A stretch of 64,000 bases of DNA, taken from assembly GCF_019884725.1 (NCBI RefSeq), contig NZ_CP082322.1, positions 3,100,001-3,164,000 on the forward strand, in the 5' to 3' direction. Shown here piece after piece: positions 1-7,370 of the stretch (the stretch's first letter is position 1; each line of letters starts with the position of its first letter). A program made the translations under genes and the position numbers. The notes under the pieces are model-generated. The model searched no databases, had not been told where the DNA came from, and saw only the letters and a list, made by a program, of their open reading frames with translations. Source of the stretch: Leucobacter tenebrionis (GTDB lineage Bacteria; Actinomycetota; Actinomycetes; Actinomycetales; Microbacteriaceae).

Positions 1-142
1 CGAGTTCCTGCCGCAACCCGGTACCGGGGCGGACCCCTGGACGGACGGCGAACGGATGATGCCGAACACGCAGACCGTCGTGGTCGGGGGAGTTCACGCC
101 CTCGCCATCGATATACCCGTGCTGGAAGGAGCACTCGTATGA
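1..142 (+). CDS. C-terminal fragment of an unidentified protein
   Basis: Reading from base 2 gives 46 codons ending in TGA at 140-142; the gene begins before the window. The tail (ending in VVVGGVHALAIDIPVLEGAL and V) has no motif I recognise. The stop overlaps the start of the next gene as ATGA, so the two are probably translated together. The downstream neighbour is a DUF3237 gene, and in two other places here DUF3237 genes are coupled in the same way, once to a flavin monooxygenase. This fragment could therefore be a catabolic enzyme, but that is only context. Confidence 0.6.
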   Translation, partial: EFLPQPGTGADPWTDGERMMPNTQTVVVGGVHALAIDIPVLEGALV

Positions 143-687
143 CCTCGCAGAAACCCGGATCGACCCCTGAGTGCGCTGCGGTGGTGAGTCGTGCAGATCC
201 CGACTCATCCCTGCCTGATCCCTGCCTCGAGTACGTCTTCGAGATCCGTGCCACGATCGAGCCCGATGTGCGTGTGGGTCGCGGCGTCGACGAGGTGCTC
301 ACCTTCACGCCGATCTCGGGCGGGAGCGTGGCCGGGCCGCGGCTGAACGGGGAGGTGCTCGCGGGAGGCGGAGATTGGGCCGTGGAGCGCTCGGGGACCT
401 CCCAGCTCGAGGCGCGCTACCTGATCCGCGCTGACGACGGCTCCGTCATCGACGTGCTCAACCGCGGCTACTTCCGCGCGAGTGACGATGTGATCGCCCG
501 CATGGAGCGTGGTGAGGCGGTCCCCGAGGACGAGCCCGGACTCTACTTCCGCACCGCCCCGGTCTTCCAGACCGATGCTCCCGCGCATCGCTGGCTCGCC
601 GAGCATCAGTTCATCGGCCTCGCGCGAGACGGTGAGAGCGAGACGGGGGAAGCGCAGGTCTGCGTCCGGGTCTTCGCGGTGCGATGA
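139..687 (+). CDS. DUF3237 (UPF0311) family protein, copy 1
   Basis: The 182-residue protein carries the DUF3237 pattern: LEYVFEIRATI, then TPISGGSVAGPRLNGEVLAG with GGDW, a central VIDVLNRGYF, YFRTAPVFQT and a final HQFIGLARDG. Function in this family is not established; it is a small beta-barrel-like family often found beside catabolic enzymes. AAGGAG at 126-131 supports the ATG at 139, which overlaps the previous stop. It has about 30 extra N-terminal residues compared with the copies at 6831 and 10456, and that stretch contains a short duplication (the base string ATCCCTGCCT occurs twice near 207-226). No signal peptide is visible, so it is probably cytoplasmic. Confidence 0.9.
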   Translation: MTSQKPGSTPECAAVVSRADPDSSLPDPCLEYVFEIRATIEPDVRVGRGVDEVLTFTPISGGSVAGPRLNGEVLAGGGDWAVERSGTSQLEARYLIRADDGSVIDVLNRGYFRASDDVIARMERGEAVPEDEPGLYFRTAPVFQTDAPAHRWLAEHQFIGLARDGESETGEAQVCVRVFAVR

Positions 688-708
688 TGCGGCGGATCGG
701 GCTATCCT

Positions 709-745
709 CGTCATCCTGCGCGAGTGTACGCGTCGCAGGATCCCG
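709..745. terminator. Hairpin between convergent genes
   Basis: TCCTGCG at 714-720 pairs with CGCAGGA at 734-740. The hairpin lies between the convergent ends of the DUF3237 gene (687) and the tetR-like gene (804), so it may terminate both. The longer string CGTCATCCTGCG at 709-720 recurs at 3192-3203. There is no T tract. Confidence 0.5.
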
Positions 746-803
746 CAACGCGGTGGTGCCGTGGGCGCCATCGGGAGATGCAGAGAACGCTTCGCGTCTG
801 CTT

Positions 804-1394
804 CTAAGCATCTCGCGCGCGCGGGACGGAGGGCAGCGCGCGCAGCGCAGACAGTGCGACCTCGCGCGTGCGCGCCGCGTTCCAGTACGCGGGGTCCTCG
901 GCATTCGCGAAGTAGGAGCCGCGCAGCAGCAGGTAGCCGAGCTCGCTCGCGAGGTCGGGATCGGCGTAGCCGGCCTCGCGAGCGGTTTCGCGCAGCGCCG
1001 CCCGGTACCCCGCCGATTCCCGGCGCAGCACGTCGCGCAGCGCGGGCTCCGTTTCGGCGTTCGCGACGATCTCGAGGATCAGGGCCCGCAGCACGGGTTC
1101 GGCATCGTCGGGTTCGGGCTCCCACGAGACCAGGGCCTCGAAGCGCTCGGCGGGGGAGAGGTCGTCGACGACGTTCTCGTATTCGGAGCGCCATCGAGCG
1201 CTGGCGCGGTCGAGCACGTTGAGGATCAGCGCGGTGCGCGAGGGGAGGTAGTTCGTGACGAGCGTGGTGGACCCGCCGAGCTCGCGGGCGACCGCACGGA
1301 TGGTGACGGCGTTGGCGCCTGAAGCGCGGGCGACGCGGATCGTGGCCTCGGCGATGGCCTGGAGTCGTGCTTCACGGTCGATGTCCTTGGGCAT
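804..1394 (-). CDS. TetR family transcriptional regulator
   Basis: The 196-residue protein has an N-terminal TetR helix-turn-helix at about residues 8-52 (AEATIRVARASGANAVTIRA followed by VARELGGSTTLVTNYLPS) and a C-terminal all-helical ligand/dimerisation domain of normal length. It is transcribed away from the importer operon that starts at 1518 with only about 120 bases between them, the usual arrangement for a local repressor. A palindrome at 1430-1439 overlaps the likely -35 box of the importer promoter and would be a natural operator. The inducer is unknown. Confidence 0.93.
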   Translation of the reverse strand: MPKDIDREARLQAIAEATIRVARASGANAVTIRAVARELGGSTTLVTNYLPSRTALILNVLDRASARWRSEYENVVDDLSPAERFEALVSWEPEPDDAEPVLRALILEIVANAETEPALRDVLRRESAGYRAALRETAREAGYADPDLASELGYLLLRGSYFANAEDPAYWNAARTREVALSALRALPSVPRARDA

Positions 1395-1429
1395 AGCGCG
1401 AGCCTAGCGACCGGCCTCACAAAAATGCA

Positions 1430-1460
1430 ACATTGATGTACAACAGCGTTATATTATGAT
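1430..1460 (+). promoter_or_regulatory. Candidate promoter and TetR operator for the first importer operon
   Basis: TTGATG at 1433-1438 and TATGAT at 1455-1460 are separated by 16 bases and sit in an unusually AT-rich patch. The palindrome ACAT-TG-ATGT at 1430-1439 covers the -35 element. The GATGT string repeats again near 1457-1461. Assignment to the divergent TetR regulator is inference from position. Confidence 0.5.
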
Positions 1461-1517
1461 GTGCCTCGGATGGATCATCGTCGATCCACCCCGAGGCGAT
1501 TCCGAAAGGACGGAACC

Positions 1518-3161
1518 ATGAAACGAAGCGGACTGGTCGCGGCACTGGCGCTCGGAGCGGCGGGGCTCTTCGCCGTCACCGCCTGCGCGCCGCGCGAGAG
1601 CGTTGCTACCGAGAGTCGGGAGGCGGTCGATCGGGAACAGCTCGTCACGGCGCTGCCCGCGGCCGAGACCCCGGTCGACGAGGTCGTGTGGTCGGTCGTC
1701 GAGGGCGAGCCGGCGACGCTCGACCCGGGCACGTCGGCGACGGTGATCATCCCCAACCTCTGCGAGAACCTGCTGCAGCTGCAGCCCGACTTCTCGATCG
1801 CTCCCGGCGTCGCCGAGAGCGCCGAGTGGATCGACCCCGTGACCTTCGTCATCGAACTGCGCGACGACGTCTTGTTCTGGGACGGCACCCCGCTCACAGC
1901 CGACGACGTGGTCTACAGCCTGCAGCGCGGCCAGGATCCCGCCTCGCAGTGGTTCGCCGCGTTCGTGCTCGTCTCGAGCATCGAAAAGACCGGCGACCTC
2001 GAGGTGACGGTGCGCTTCGACGCACCCGACTCCGCCTTCCGAGACGCCATCGCGGGCGGCGCCGGTGCGGTGATGAGCAAGGCCTACGGCGAGCAGGCCG
2101 GCCCCGCGCTCGGCACCGCGGAGGGCGGGCTCATGTGCACCGGCCCCTACCAGCTCGCGCAGGGAGGGTGGACGCCCGGCAGCGAGATCGTCACCACCGC
2201 GAACGAGCACTACTGGGGCGGTGCGCCGCTCGTCGAGACCCTGAAGTACGTCTTCGTGACCGACGGGTCGACCCTCTCGACGGCGCTCACCCAGGGCGAG
2301 ATCGACGGAGCCTACAACGTGCCGCCGGGCTCGCGCGGCGCGTTCGAGGGTGAGGGATCCGGCAGCCTGATCCTCGGCCCCTCGACGGCATCGTTCAGCT
2401 TCGGCCCGGCCACAGCCGACGGCCCCGCCGCGAATCCCGCGATCCGTCAGGCGCTCAGTCTCGCCATCGACCGTGAGAAGTACATCGACACCGTATTGAA
2501 CGGGCTCGGCGAGGCGCAGAAGACCATCGTGCCGCCCTTCACGTTCGGCGAATCCGAGGCGAGCAGCATCTACCAGGCGGCCTACGACGAGCTCGACGCC
2601 CCCGAGGTCGACCTCGAGCGCGCGAAGCAGCTCATCGAGGAGAGCGGCGAGGACGTCAGCCAGCCGCTCGTCGTGGCGATCCCCGCCGGCGCGAAGGAGT
2701 TCCAGCAGACCGCCGCCATCATCCAGAGCGCAGGGAAGAGCATCGGACTCGACATCGAGATCGATGAGATGCAGCCCGCCGACTTCGGTGCGATGTTCTA
2801 CGATCCGGGCGCCCGCGACGGCATCGACTTCGTCGCCACGCAGGGCTACCTCGAGACCCCCGGCGTGATCGGCTACCCGTCGCTGTTCACGCTGCCCGAG
2901 GATCGCGGCGGCGTCTTCAACTGGAGCGGCTACTCGAACGACGAGGTCACCGCCCACATGGAGGCGGCACGCACCGCGACGGACGCGGAAACCGCGGCCG
3001 AGGAATTCGTGGCGGCGCAGCGGATCTTCGCTCCCGATCAGTTGCAGGTGACCCTGGCGGGCTCCTACCAGCTCACCTATCTCTCCGACGAGCTGACCGG
3101 TGCCACCACGTCGATCGCCATCTACAGCAGCCCCTGGGCGCTGCACCTCGGCGGCAAGTGA
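1518..3161 (+). CDS. ABC importer substrate-binding lipoprotein, family 5 (peptide/nickel type)
   Basis: The 547-residue solute-binding protein belongs to family 5 (DppA/OppA-like). The ATG at 1518 is preferred because GAAAGGA lies just upstream (1504-1510) and the protein then begins with a clean lipoprotein signal: MKRSG, a hydrophobic run and the lipobox VTAC. Mature features include WSVVEGEPATLDPG near the N-terminus, the family's ADDVVYSLQRGQD motif and IRQALSLAIDREKYID in the second lobe. It should be anchored outside the membrane and deliver substrate to the permeases encoded downstream. The substrate is not readable from sequence. A strong hairpin starts at its stop codon. Confidence 0.95.
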   Translation: MKRSGLVAALALGAAGLFAVTACAPRESVATESREAVDREQLVTALPAAETPVDEVVWSVVEGEPATLDPGTSATVIIPNLCENLLQLQPDFSIAPGVAESAEWIDPVTFVIELRDDVLFWDGTPLTADDVVYSLQRGQDPASQWFAAFVLVSSIEKTGDLEVTVRFDAPDSAFRDAIAGGAGAVMSKAYGEQAGPALGTAEGGLMCTGPYQLAQGGWTPGSEIVTTANEHYWGGAPLVETLKYVFVTDGSTLSTALTQGEIDGAYNVPPGSRGAFEGEGSGSLILGPSTASFSFGPATADGPAANPAIRQALSLAIDREKYIDTVLNGLGEAQKTIVPPFTFGESEASSIYQAAYDELDAPEVDLERAKQLIEESGEDVSQPLVVAIPAGAKEFQQTAAIIQSAGKSIGLDIEIDEMQPADFGAMFYDPGARDGIDFVATQGYLETPGVIGYPSLFTLPEDRGGVFNWSGYSNDEVTAHMEAARTATDAETAAEEFVAAQRIFAPDQLQVTLAGSYQLTYLSDELTGATTSIAIYSSPWALHLGGK

Positions 3162-3196
3162 CGTCGGAGGGACGCGCCAGCACCCCTCCGACGTCA
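3159..3196. terminator. Strong hairpin at the stop codon of the binding-protein gene
   Basis: A perfect 13-base-pair stem is formed by TGACGTCGGAGGG (3159-3171) and CCCTCCGACGTCA (3184-3196) with a 12-base loop; the left arm includes the TGA stop. It sits inside the operon, between the binding-protein and permease genes. It could cause partial termination or protect the 3' end of the upstream message. No T tract follows. Confidence 0.6.
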
Positions 3197-3249
3197 TCCT
3201 GCGGACGAGCAGCGTTTCTCTCGCACATTCCGTGCACGCAGGATGACGG
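3192..3249. repeat. Inverted repeat CGTCATCCTGCG / CGCAGGATGACG
   Basis: Twelve-base perfect arms lie at 3192-3203 and 3238-3249. The left arm overlaps the right arm of the preceding hairpin, so the two structures are mutually exclusive. The same 12-base arm is found at 709-720. Confidence 0.75.
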
Positions 3250-3296
3250 GCGGGGAAGCCCCGCTCGAACCGACTGAACACGTAAGGAACCACACG

Positions 3297-4256
3297 GTGA
3301 ACGGACTCCTGATACGCACTCTGCTGGGAAGGCTCGGTGGCCTGCTGCTGACCCTCTTCCTGTCGAGCGTCGTGATCTTCTCCGCCCTGCTGCTCACGCC
3401 GGGCGACCCCATCGCGGCTCTCGCGGGCGGGGCCAAGCCGACCCCCGAGCTCATCACCCAGATCCGCGCCGAGTACCACCTCGACGACCCGATCTGGTCG
3501 CGCTATCTGCAGTGGCTCGGAGGCGTCTTCACCGGTGATTTCGGGCGCTCCTTCGTCTACAAGACCGACGTGCTCGACCTCGTGGCCCCCCGCTTCGGCG
3601 TCACCTTCCAACTGGTGCTCCTCACCGTCGTCATCATCCTCGTGTTCGGCGTGGGCTCGGGCATCCTCGCCGCGACCCGCGGCCCGGCCGTGGACCGCGC
3701 CGTCGCCGTCGCTACGGCGCTCGGCATGGCGCTGCCCACCTTCGTGGTCGCGATCCTGCTGATCTGGATCTTCGCGAAGAGCCTCGGCTGGTTCCCCGTC
3801 TTCGGCGAGGGGACGGGCGGGTGGGACCGACTGTGGCACCTGATCCTGCCCGCGGTCTCGCTCTCCGTCATGTTCATCGCCTACATCAGCCGCGTGACCC
3901 GCAGCTCGCTCGTCGCTCAGCTGCACTCCGAGCACGTCGAGACGGCTCGGGTGCGCGGCATCCCGCGCAGCCGCATCTTCCGAGTGCACGTGTTCCGCAA
4001 CGCGTCACCGCAGATCCTCGCGATTTCGGGCACCACCATCGCGGGTCTCTTCGCGGCCTCTGCCATCGCCGAGCAGGCGTTCGGCCTCGGCGGCATCGGC
4101 TCCCTGCTCACGGAGGCGGCCGCCCGCAAGGACCTGCCGGTCGTGCAACTCGTGTCCCTGCTGCTCGTCGCCATCTTCGTGGTGCTGAACGCCGTCGCCG
4201 ACCTGCTCGGCGCCCTCATCGACCCCGACACCATCACCGCAGGGAGGCAGGCATGA
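3297..4256 (+). CDS. ABC importer permease, DppB-like
   Basis: This 319-residue integral membrane subunit has about six membrane segments. The first is LLLTLFLSSVVIFSALLLTP, followed by the family's conserved GDP and the motif about YHLDDPIWSRYLQWLGG. The EAA-type ATPase-contact loop is ETARVRGIPRSRIFRVHVFR near residue 220. I chose GTG at 3297 because AAGGA at 3284-3288 precedes it; an in-frame start at 3243 would add 18 unlikely residues. It overlaps the next permease gene by ATGA, so the pair is translationally coupled. Confidence 0.93.
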   Translation: MNGLLIRTLLGRLGGLLLTLFLSSVVIFSALLLTPGDPIAALAGGAKPTPELITQIRAEYHLDDPIWSRYLQWLGGVFTGDFGRSFVYKTDVLDLVAPRFGVTFQLVLLTVVIILVFGVGSGILAATRGPAVDRAVAVATALGMALPTFVVAILLIWIFAKSLGWFPVFGEGTGGWDRLWHLILPAVSLSVMFIAYISRVTRSSLVAQLHSEHVETARVRGIPRSRIFRVHVFRNASPQILAISGTTIAGLFAASAIAEQAFGLGGIGSLLTEAAARKDLPVVQLVSLLLVAIFVVLNAVADLLGALIDPDTITAGRQA

Positions 4257-5116
4257 GCGTCGCACAGCTGGCAGCAGGCCGGGCGCCGAAGGCCGCGATC
4301 CGCGCGGCCCGGAAAGACTGGATGTTCGTCTCGGCCCTCGCCGTGTTCGGCGTCATCGCGATCGCCGCGGTGGTCGGGCCGTGGATCGCGCCCTACGACC
4401 ATACCGAGCTCTACGTCGGCGACGTGAACGGCATCGCGTCGATCTCGCACCCGTTCGGCACCGACGACGTCGGCCGGGACATCCTGTCCCGCGTGCTCGT
4501 GGGCGCCCGAACGAGTGTCGTCGCGCCGATCTTCGTCGTGATCCTCTCGACGATCGCGGGGGCGGCTCTCGCAGTGACCGGAGCCTGGTTCGGCGGGGTG
4601 CTGCGCGGCACGATCGCGCGCATCGTCGACGTGATCTTCGCGATCCCCGGCCTCGTGCTCGCCGTGCTGGCGGTCGCGATGTTCGGCAAGGGGCTCGTCG
4701 CCCCCGTGATCGCCCTCTCGATCGCATACATCCCGGTGGTCGCCCGCCTCACCCAGACGGCGGCCTCTCGCGAGCTCGGCAAGCCGTACGTCGCCGCACT
4801 GCGCGTACAGGGCGTGTCGAGCTTCGCGATCTGCTTCAAGCATCTCGTACCCGCGCTCGTGCCGGTGGTCGCCGCGCAGATGGCGGTGGGCTTCGGCTAC
4901 GCGATGCTCGACCTGGCGGCGATCTCGTTCCTCGGCCTCGGGGAACAGCCTCCCGCGGCCGACTGGGGTGCGATGATCGCGGGCGGCCAGGCCGGCATCC
5001 TCGCGGGCGCTCCCGAGCAGTCGCTGTTCCCCGCGATCTTCGTGGTGCTGACCGTGCTGTCGGTGAGCATCATCGGAGCCCGCGTCACCACCTGGGCAGA
5101 GGAGAAGGAACGATGA
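4253..5116 (+). CDS. ABC importer permease, DppC-like
   Basis: The 287-residue second permease begins at ATG 4253, overlapping the previous stop. It shows the DppC pattern: an N-terminal membrane segment (MFVSALAVFGVIAIAAVVGP), the periplasmic-side IAPYDHTEL stretch, HPFGTDDVGRDILSRVLVGA, and the ATPase-contact loop KPYVAALRVQGVSSFAICFK. SFLGLGEQPPAADWGAMI near the C-terminus is also typical. It forms the heterodimeric channel with the preceding gene product. Confidence 0.94.
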   Translation: MSVAQLAAGRAPKAAIRAARKDWMFVSALAVFGVIAIAAVVGPWIAPYDHTELYVGDVNGIASISHPFGTDDVGRDILSRVLVGARTSVVAPIFVVILSTIAGAALAVTGAWFGGVLRGTIARIVDVIFAIPGLVLAVLAVAMFGKGLVAPVIALSIAYIPVVARLTQTAASRELGKPYVAALRVQGVSSFAICFKHLVPALVPVVAAQMAVGFGYAMLDLAAISFLGLGEQPPAADWGAMIAGGQAGILAGAPEQSLFPAIFVVLTVLSVSIIGARVTTWAEEKER

Positions 5117-6834
5117 CCGTCACTGAGAACACCACCGGCACCCCCGTGCTCGAACTCGACGGGCTGTCGATCTCGATGCCGGGCCGCACGCTCGTTCACG
5201 ACTGCACGCTGAGGGTCGGCGCGGGCGAGGCCGTAGGCCTCGTCGGGGAGTCCGGGTCGGGCAAGACGCTCTCGGTGCGCGCAGTCGCGGGCCTGCTGCC
5301 CGCCCAGTTCGAGACGGGCGGATCGATCCGCATCCTCGGCCACGACGTCGCCGAACTGAGCACGCGCGAGCTGCGCGAACTGCGGGCGCGGCGCATCGGC
5401 ATGGTCTTCCAGACGCCGCGCGCACATCTCAACCCGCTGCGCTCGATCGGCGACTTCATGACGGAGGCGCTGATCAGCGTCGGCGGAGCGAAACCGGATG
5501 CTGCCCGTGCGCGGGCCGTCGAACTGCTCGACGAGGTCGGAATCCCCGATCCCGCCCGCCGAATGCGACAGTTCCCGGCGGAGCTGTCGGGAGGTCTGCT
5601 GCAGCGCACGATGATCGCGGCGACGCTCGCCATGGATCCCGAGATCCTACTCGCCGACGAGATCACGACGGCCCTCGACGTGACCACGCAGGAGGAGGTG
5701 ATGGCCGTGATCGGGGAGCTTCGCAAGCACCGCGAGCTGTCGATGCTGTTCATCACGCACGACCTCGCGCTCGCCGGGGCGGTCACCGATCGCGTCGCCG
5801 TGATGCGGCGGGGACGCACGATCGAGACGCTGCGGTCGGCCACCATGCGCCGCGACGCGCAGGAGGAGTACACGCGCGTGCTCATGGCCGCGGCGCTCGA
5901 CGAGGAGCCCGCGGCCCAGGACGGGACCGAACCGACCGAGCACCGCTGCCCCGCTCCGATCCTGTCGGTCGACGGTCTGCGCAAGACCTTCCGGGTGCGC
6001 AGTGCGACGGGCGGCGGACGCGAGACCTTCGTCGCGGTCGACGACGTGACGTTCGAACTCGCCTCCGGCGGGTCCCTCGGCATCGTGGGGGAGTCGGGAT
6101 CCGGCAAGTCGACCACCGCCCGCATCATCTGCGGCCTGGAACGCGCCGACGCCGGCACCGTCACCGTGGCGGGCGAGGACTGGAGCGCGCCCGCCCGCGG
6201 CACCGCCGCACGTCGAGCGCGCGCCAAGACCGTACAGATGGTGTTCCAGGATCCCTACCAATCGCTCGATCGAAGGCAGACCGTGCGGCAGTGCCTCGCC
6301 GAAGCGATCCGCGTGCACCGGCCGCGCGACTCCCGCGCCGCCGTCGAGGCGCGCATCGCCGAGCTGATGGGGCAGGTGCGTCTCGACGAGGCCCTGCTCG
6401 ACGCGCGTCCGCGCGCCCTGTCAGGCGGGCAGCGCCAGCGCGTCGCCATCGCACGGGCGCTCGCCGCCGATCCACGCATCCTCGTGCTCGACGAGGCGGT
6501 CTCGGCGCTCGACGTGACCACGCAGGTCGAGATCCTCTCGCTGCTCGACGCGATCCGGCGCGATACGGGCGTGGCGCTGCTCATGATCACCCACGACCTC
6601 ACCGTGATCCGGCGCCTCTGCGACAGTGTCGCCGTGATGCGACGGGGTGCGGTCGAGGAGTACGGCACCGCCGACGAGATTCTCGACGCTCCCCGCGCAG
6701 AGTACACGCGGCTGCTGCTCGATTCGATTCCGCGGGAGGGGTGGAAGCCCCGGCGACGGAGGCCGGGCCGCACCTCGGCGATCCCCGTCGTCACCGGCAC
6801 CCAGACCGTTCCCGACATGGAGGACCTCGCATGA
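5113..6834 (+). CDS. Double ABC ATPase (DppD-DppF fusion)
   Basis: This 573-residue protein has two complete ATPase domains in one chain. The first has Walker A GESGSGKTLS near residues 46-53, signature ELSGGLLQRTMIAATLA and Walker B LLADEITTALD. The second has GESGSGKSTTAR, LSGGQRQRVAIARAL and VLDEAVSALD. The first signature reads LSGGL, a minor departure from LSGGQ. Each domain ends in the family's oligopeptide-importer extension. It powers the importer encoded at 1518-5116. The start overlaps the permease stop, and the stop overlaps the next gene, both as ATGA. Confidence 0.95.
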   Translation: MTVTENTTGTPVLELDGLSISMPGRTLVHDCTLRVGAGEAVGLVGESGSGKTLSVRAVAGLLPAQFETGGSIRILGHDVAELSTRELRELRARRIGMVFQTPRAHLNPLRSIGDFMTEALISVGGAKPDAARARAVELLDEVGIPDPARRMRQFPAELSGGLLQRTMIAATLAMDPEILLADEITTALDVTTQEEVMAVIGELRKHRELSMLFITHDLALAGAVTDRVAVMRRGRTIETLRSATMRRDAQEEYTRVLMAAALDEEPAAQDGTEPTEHRCPAPILSVDGLRKTFRVRSATGGGRETFVAVDDVTFELASGGSLGIVGESGSGKSTTARIICGLERADAGTVTVAGEDWSAPARGTAARRARAKTVQMVFQDPYQSLDRRQTVRQCLAEAIRVHRPRDSRAAVEARIAELMGQVRLDEALLDARPRALSGGQRQRVAIARALAADPRILVLDEAVSALDVTTQVEILSLLDAIRRDTGVALLMITHDLTVIRRLCDSVAVMRRGAVEEYGTADEILDAPRAEYTRLLLDSIPREGWKPRRRRPGRTSAIPVVTGTQTVPDMEDLA

Positions 6835-7346
6835 TCGACGCTGCAGAGACAGCACTCATCGAACCCGCGCTCGAGTACTGCTTCGAGTTGCGCGTCGACG
6901 TCGCCGATGCGCTGCCGATGGGAGGCTCGACCGAGGGCGAGGGACTGCATTTCGCGCCGATCACGGGTGGGGCCTTCGAGGGTCCGCGCTTGCGCGGACG
7001 GATCCTGCCGGGCGGCGGGGACTGGTGGCACGGACGCGGTCTCACCGTGCGCCTCGATGCCCGCTACGTGATCGAAGCCGAGGTGCGCGGGGACGAGCAC
7101 CGGAACGGCGAGCCCGCCCGCGCCGCGATCGACGTCGTGAACCGCGGCTACTGGCGAACAGACCCCGAGAGCTTCGAGCGCATGCTCGCCGGAGAGGCCG
7201 TGGACGAGCGCGATCTCTACTACCGCACCGCCTTCACCTTCCAGACCGAGCATCCCGCCCTGCAGTGGCTGGCCGAGTCGCAGTTCGTCGGGTACGCGCG
7301 CCCCGAGCCCGGGCGCGTGGTGATCCGTGTATTCCGGCTCGCGTAG
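6831..7346 (+). CDS. DUF3237 family protein, copy 2
   Basis: This 171-residue paralogue of the proteins at 139 and 10456 carries LEYCFELRVDV, FAPITGGAFEGPRLRGRILP with GGGDWW, IDVVNRGYWRTDPESFERML, YYRTAFTFQTEHPALQWLAE and SQFVGYARPE. Copies 1 and 2 are clearly closer to each other than to copy 3. The start is fused to the importer ATPase stop by ATGA, so it is made together with the importer, which suggests a job in the same pathway. The biochemical role of the family is unknown. Confidence 0.9.
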   Translation: MIDAAETALIEPALEYCFELRVDVADALPMGGSTEGEGLHFAPITGGAFEGPRLRGRILPGGGDWWHGRGLTVRLDARYVIEAEVRGDEHRNGEPARAAIDVVNRGYWRTDPESFERMLAGEAVDERDLYYRTAFTFQTEHPALQWLAESQFVGYARPEPGRVVIRVFRLA

Positions 7347-7370
7347 ATACCTCAGAGAGAAAGAGTGACC

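Noticed and set aside
1449-3989. An 846-codon open frame on the minus strand
   Set aside because: It lies opposite the lipoprotein and permease genes, has His/Asp/Glu/Arg-rich low-complexity content typical of antisense reading of GC-rich genes, and no domain.
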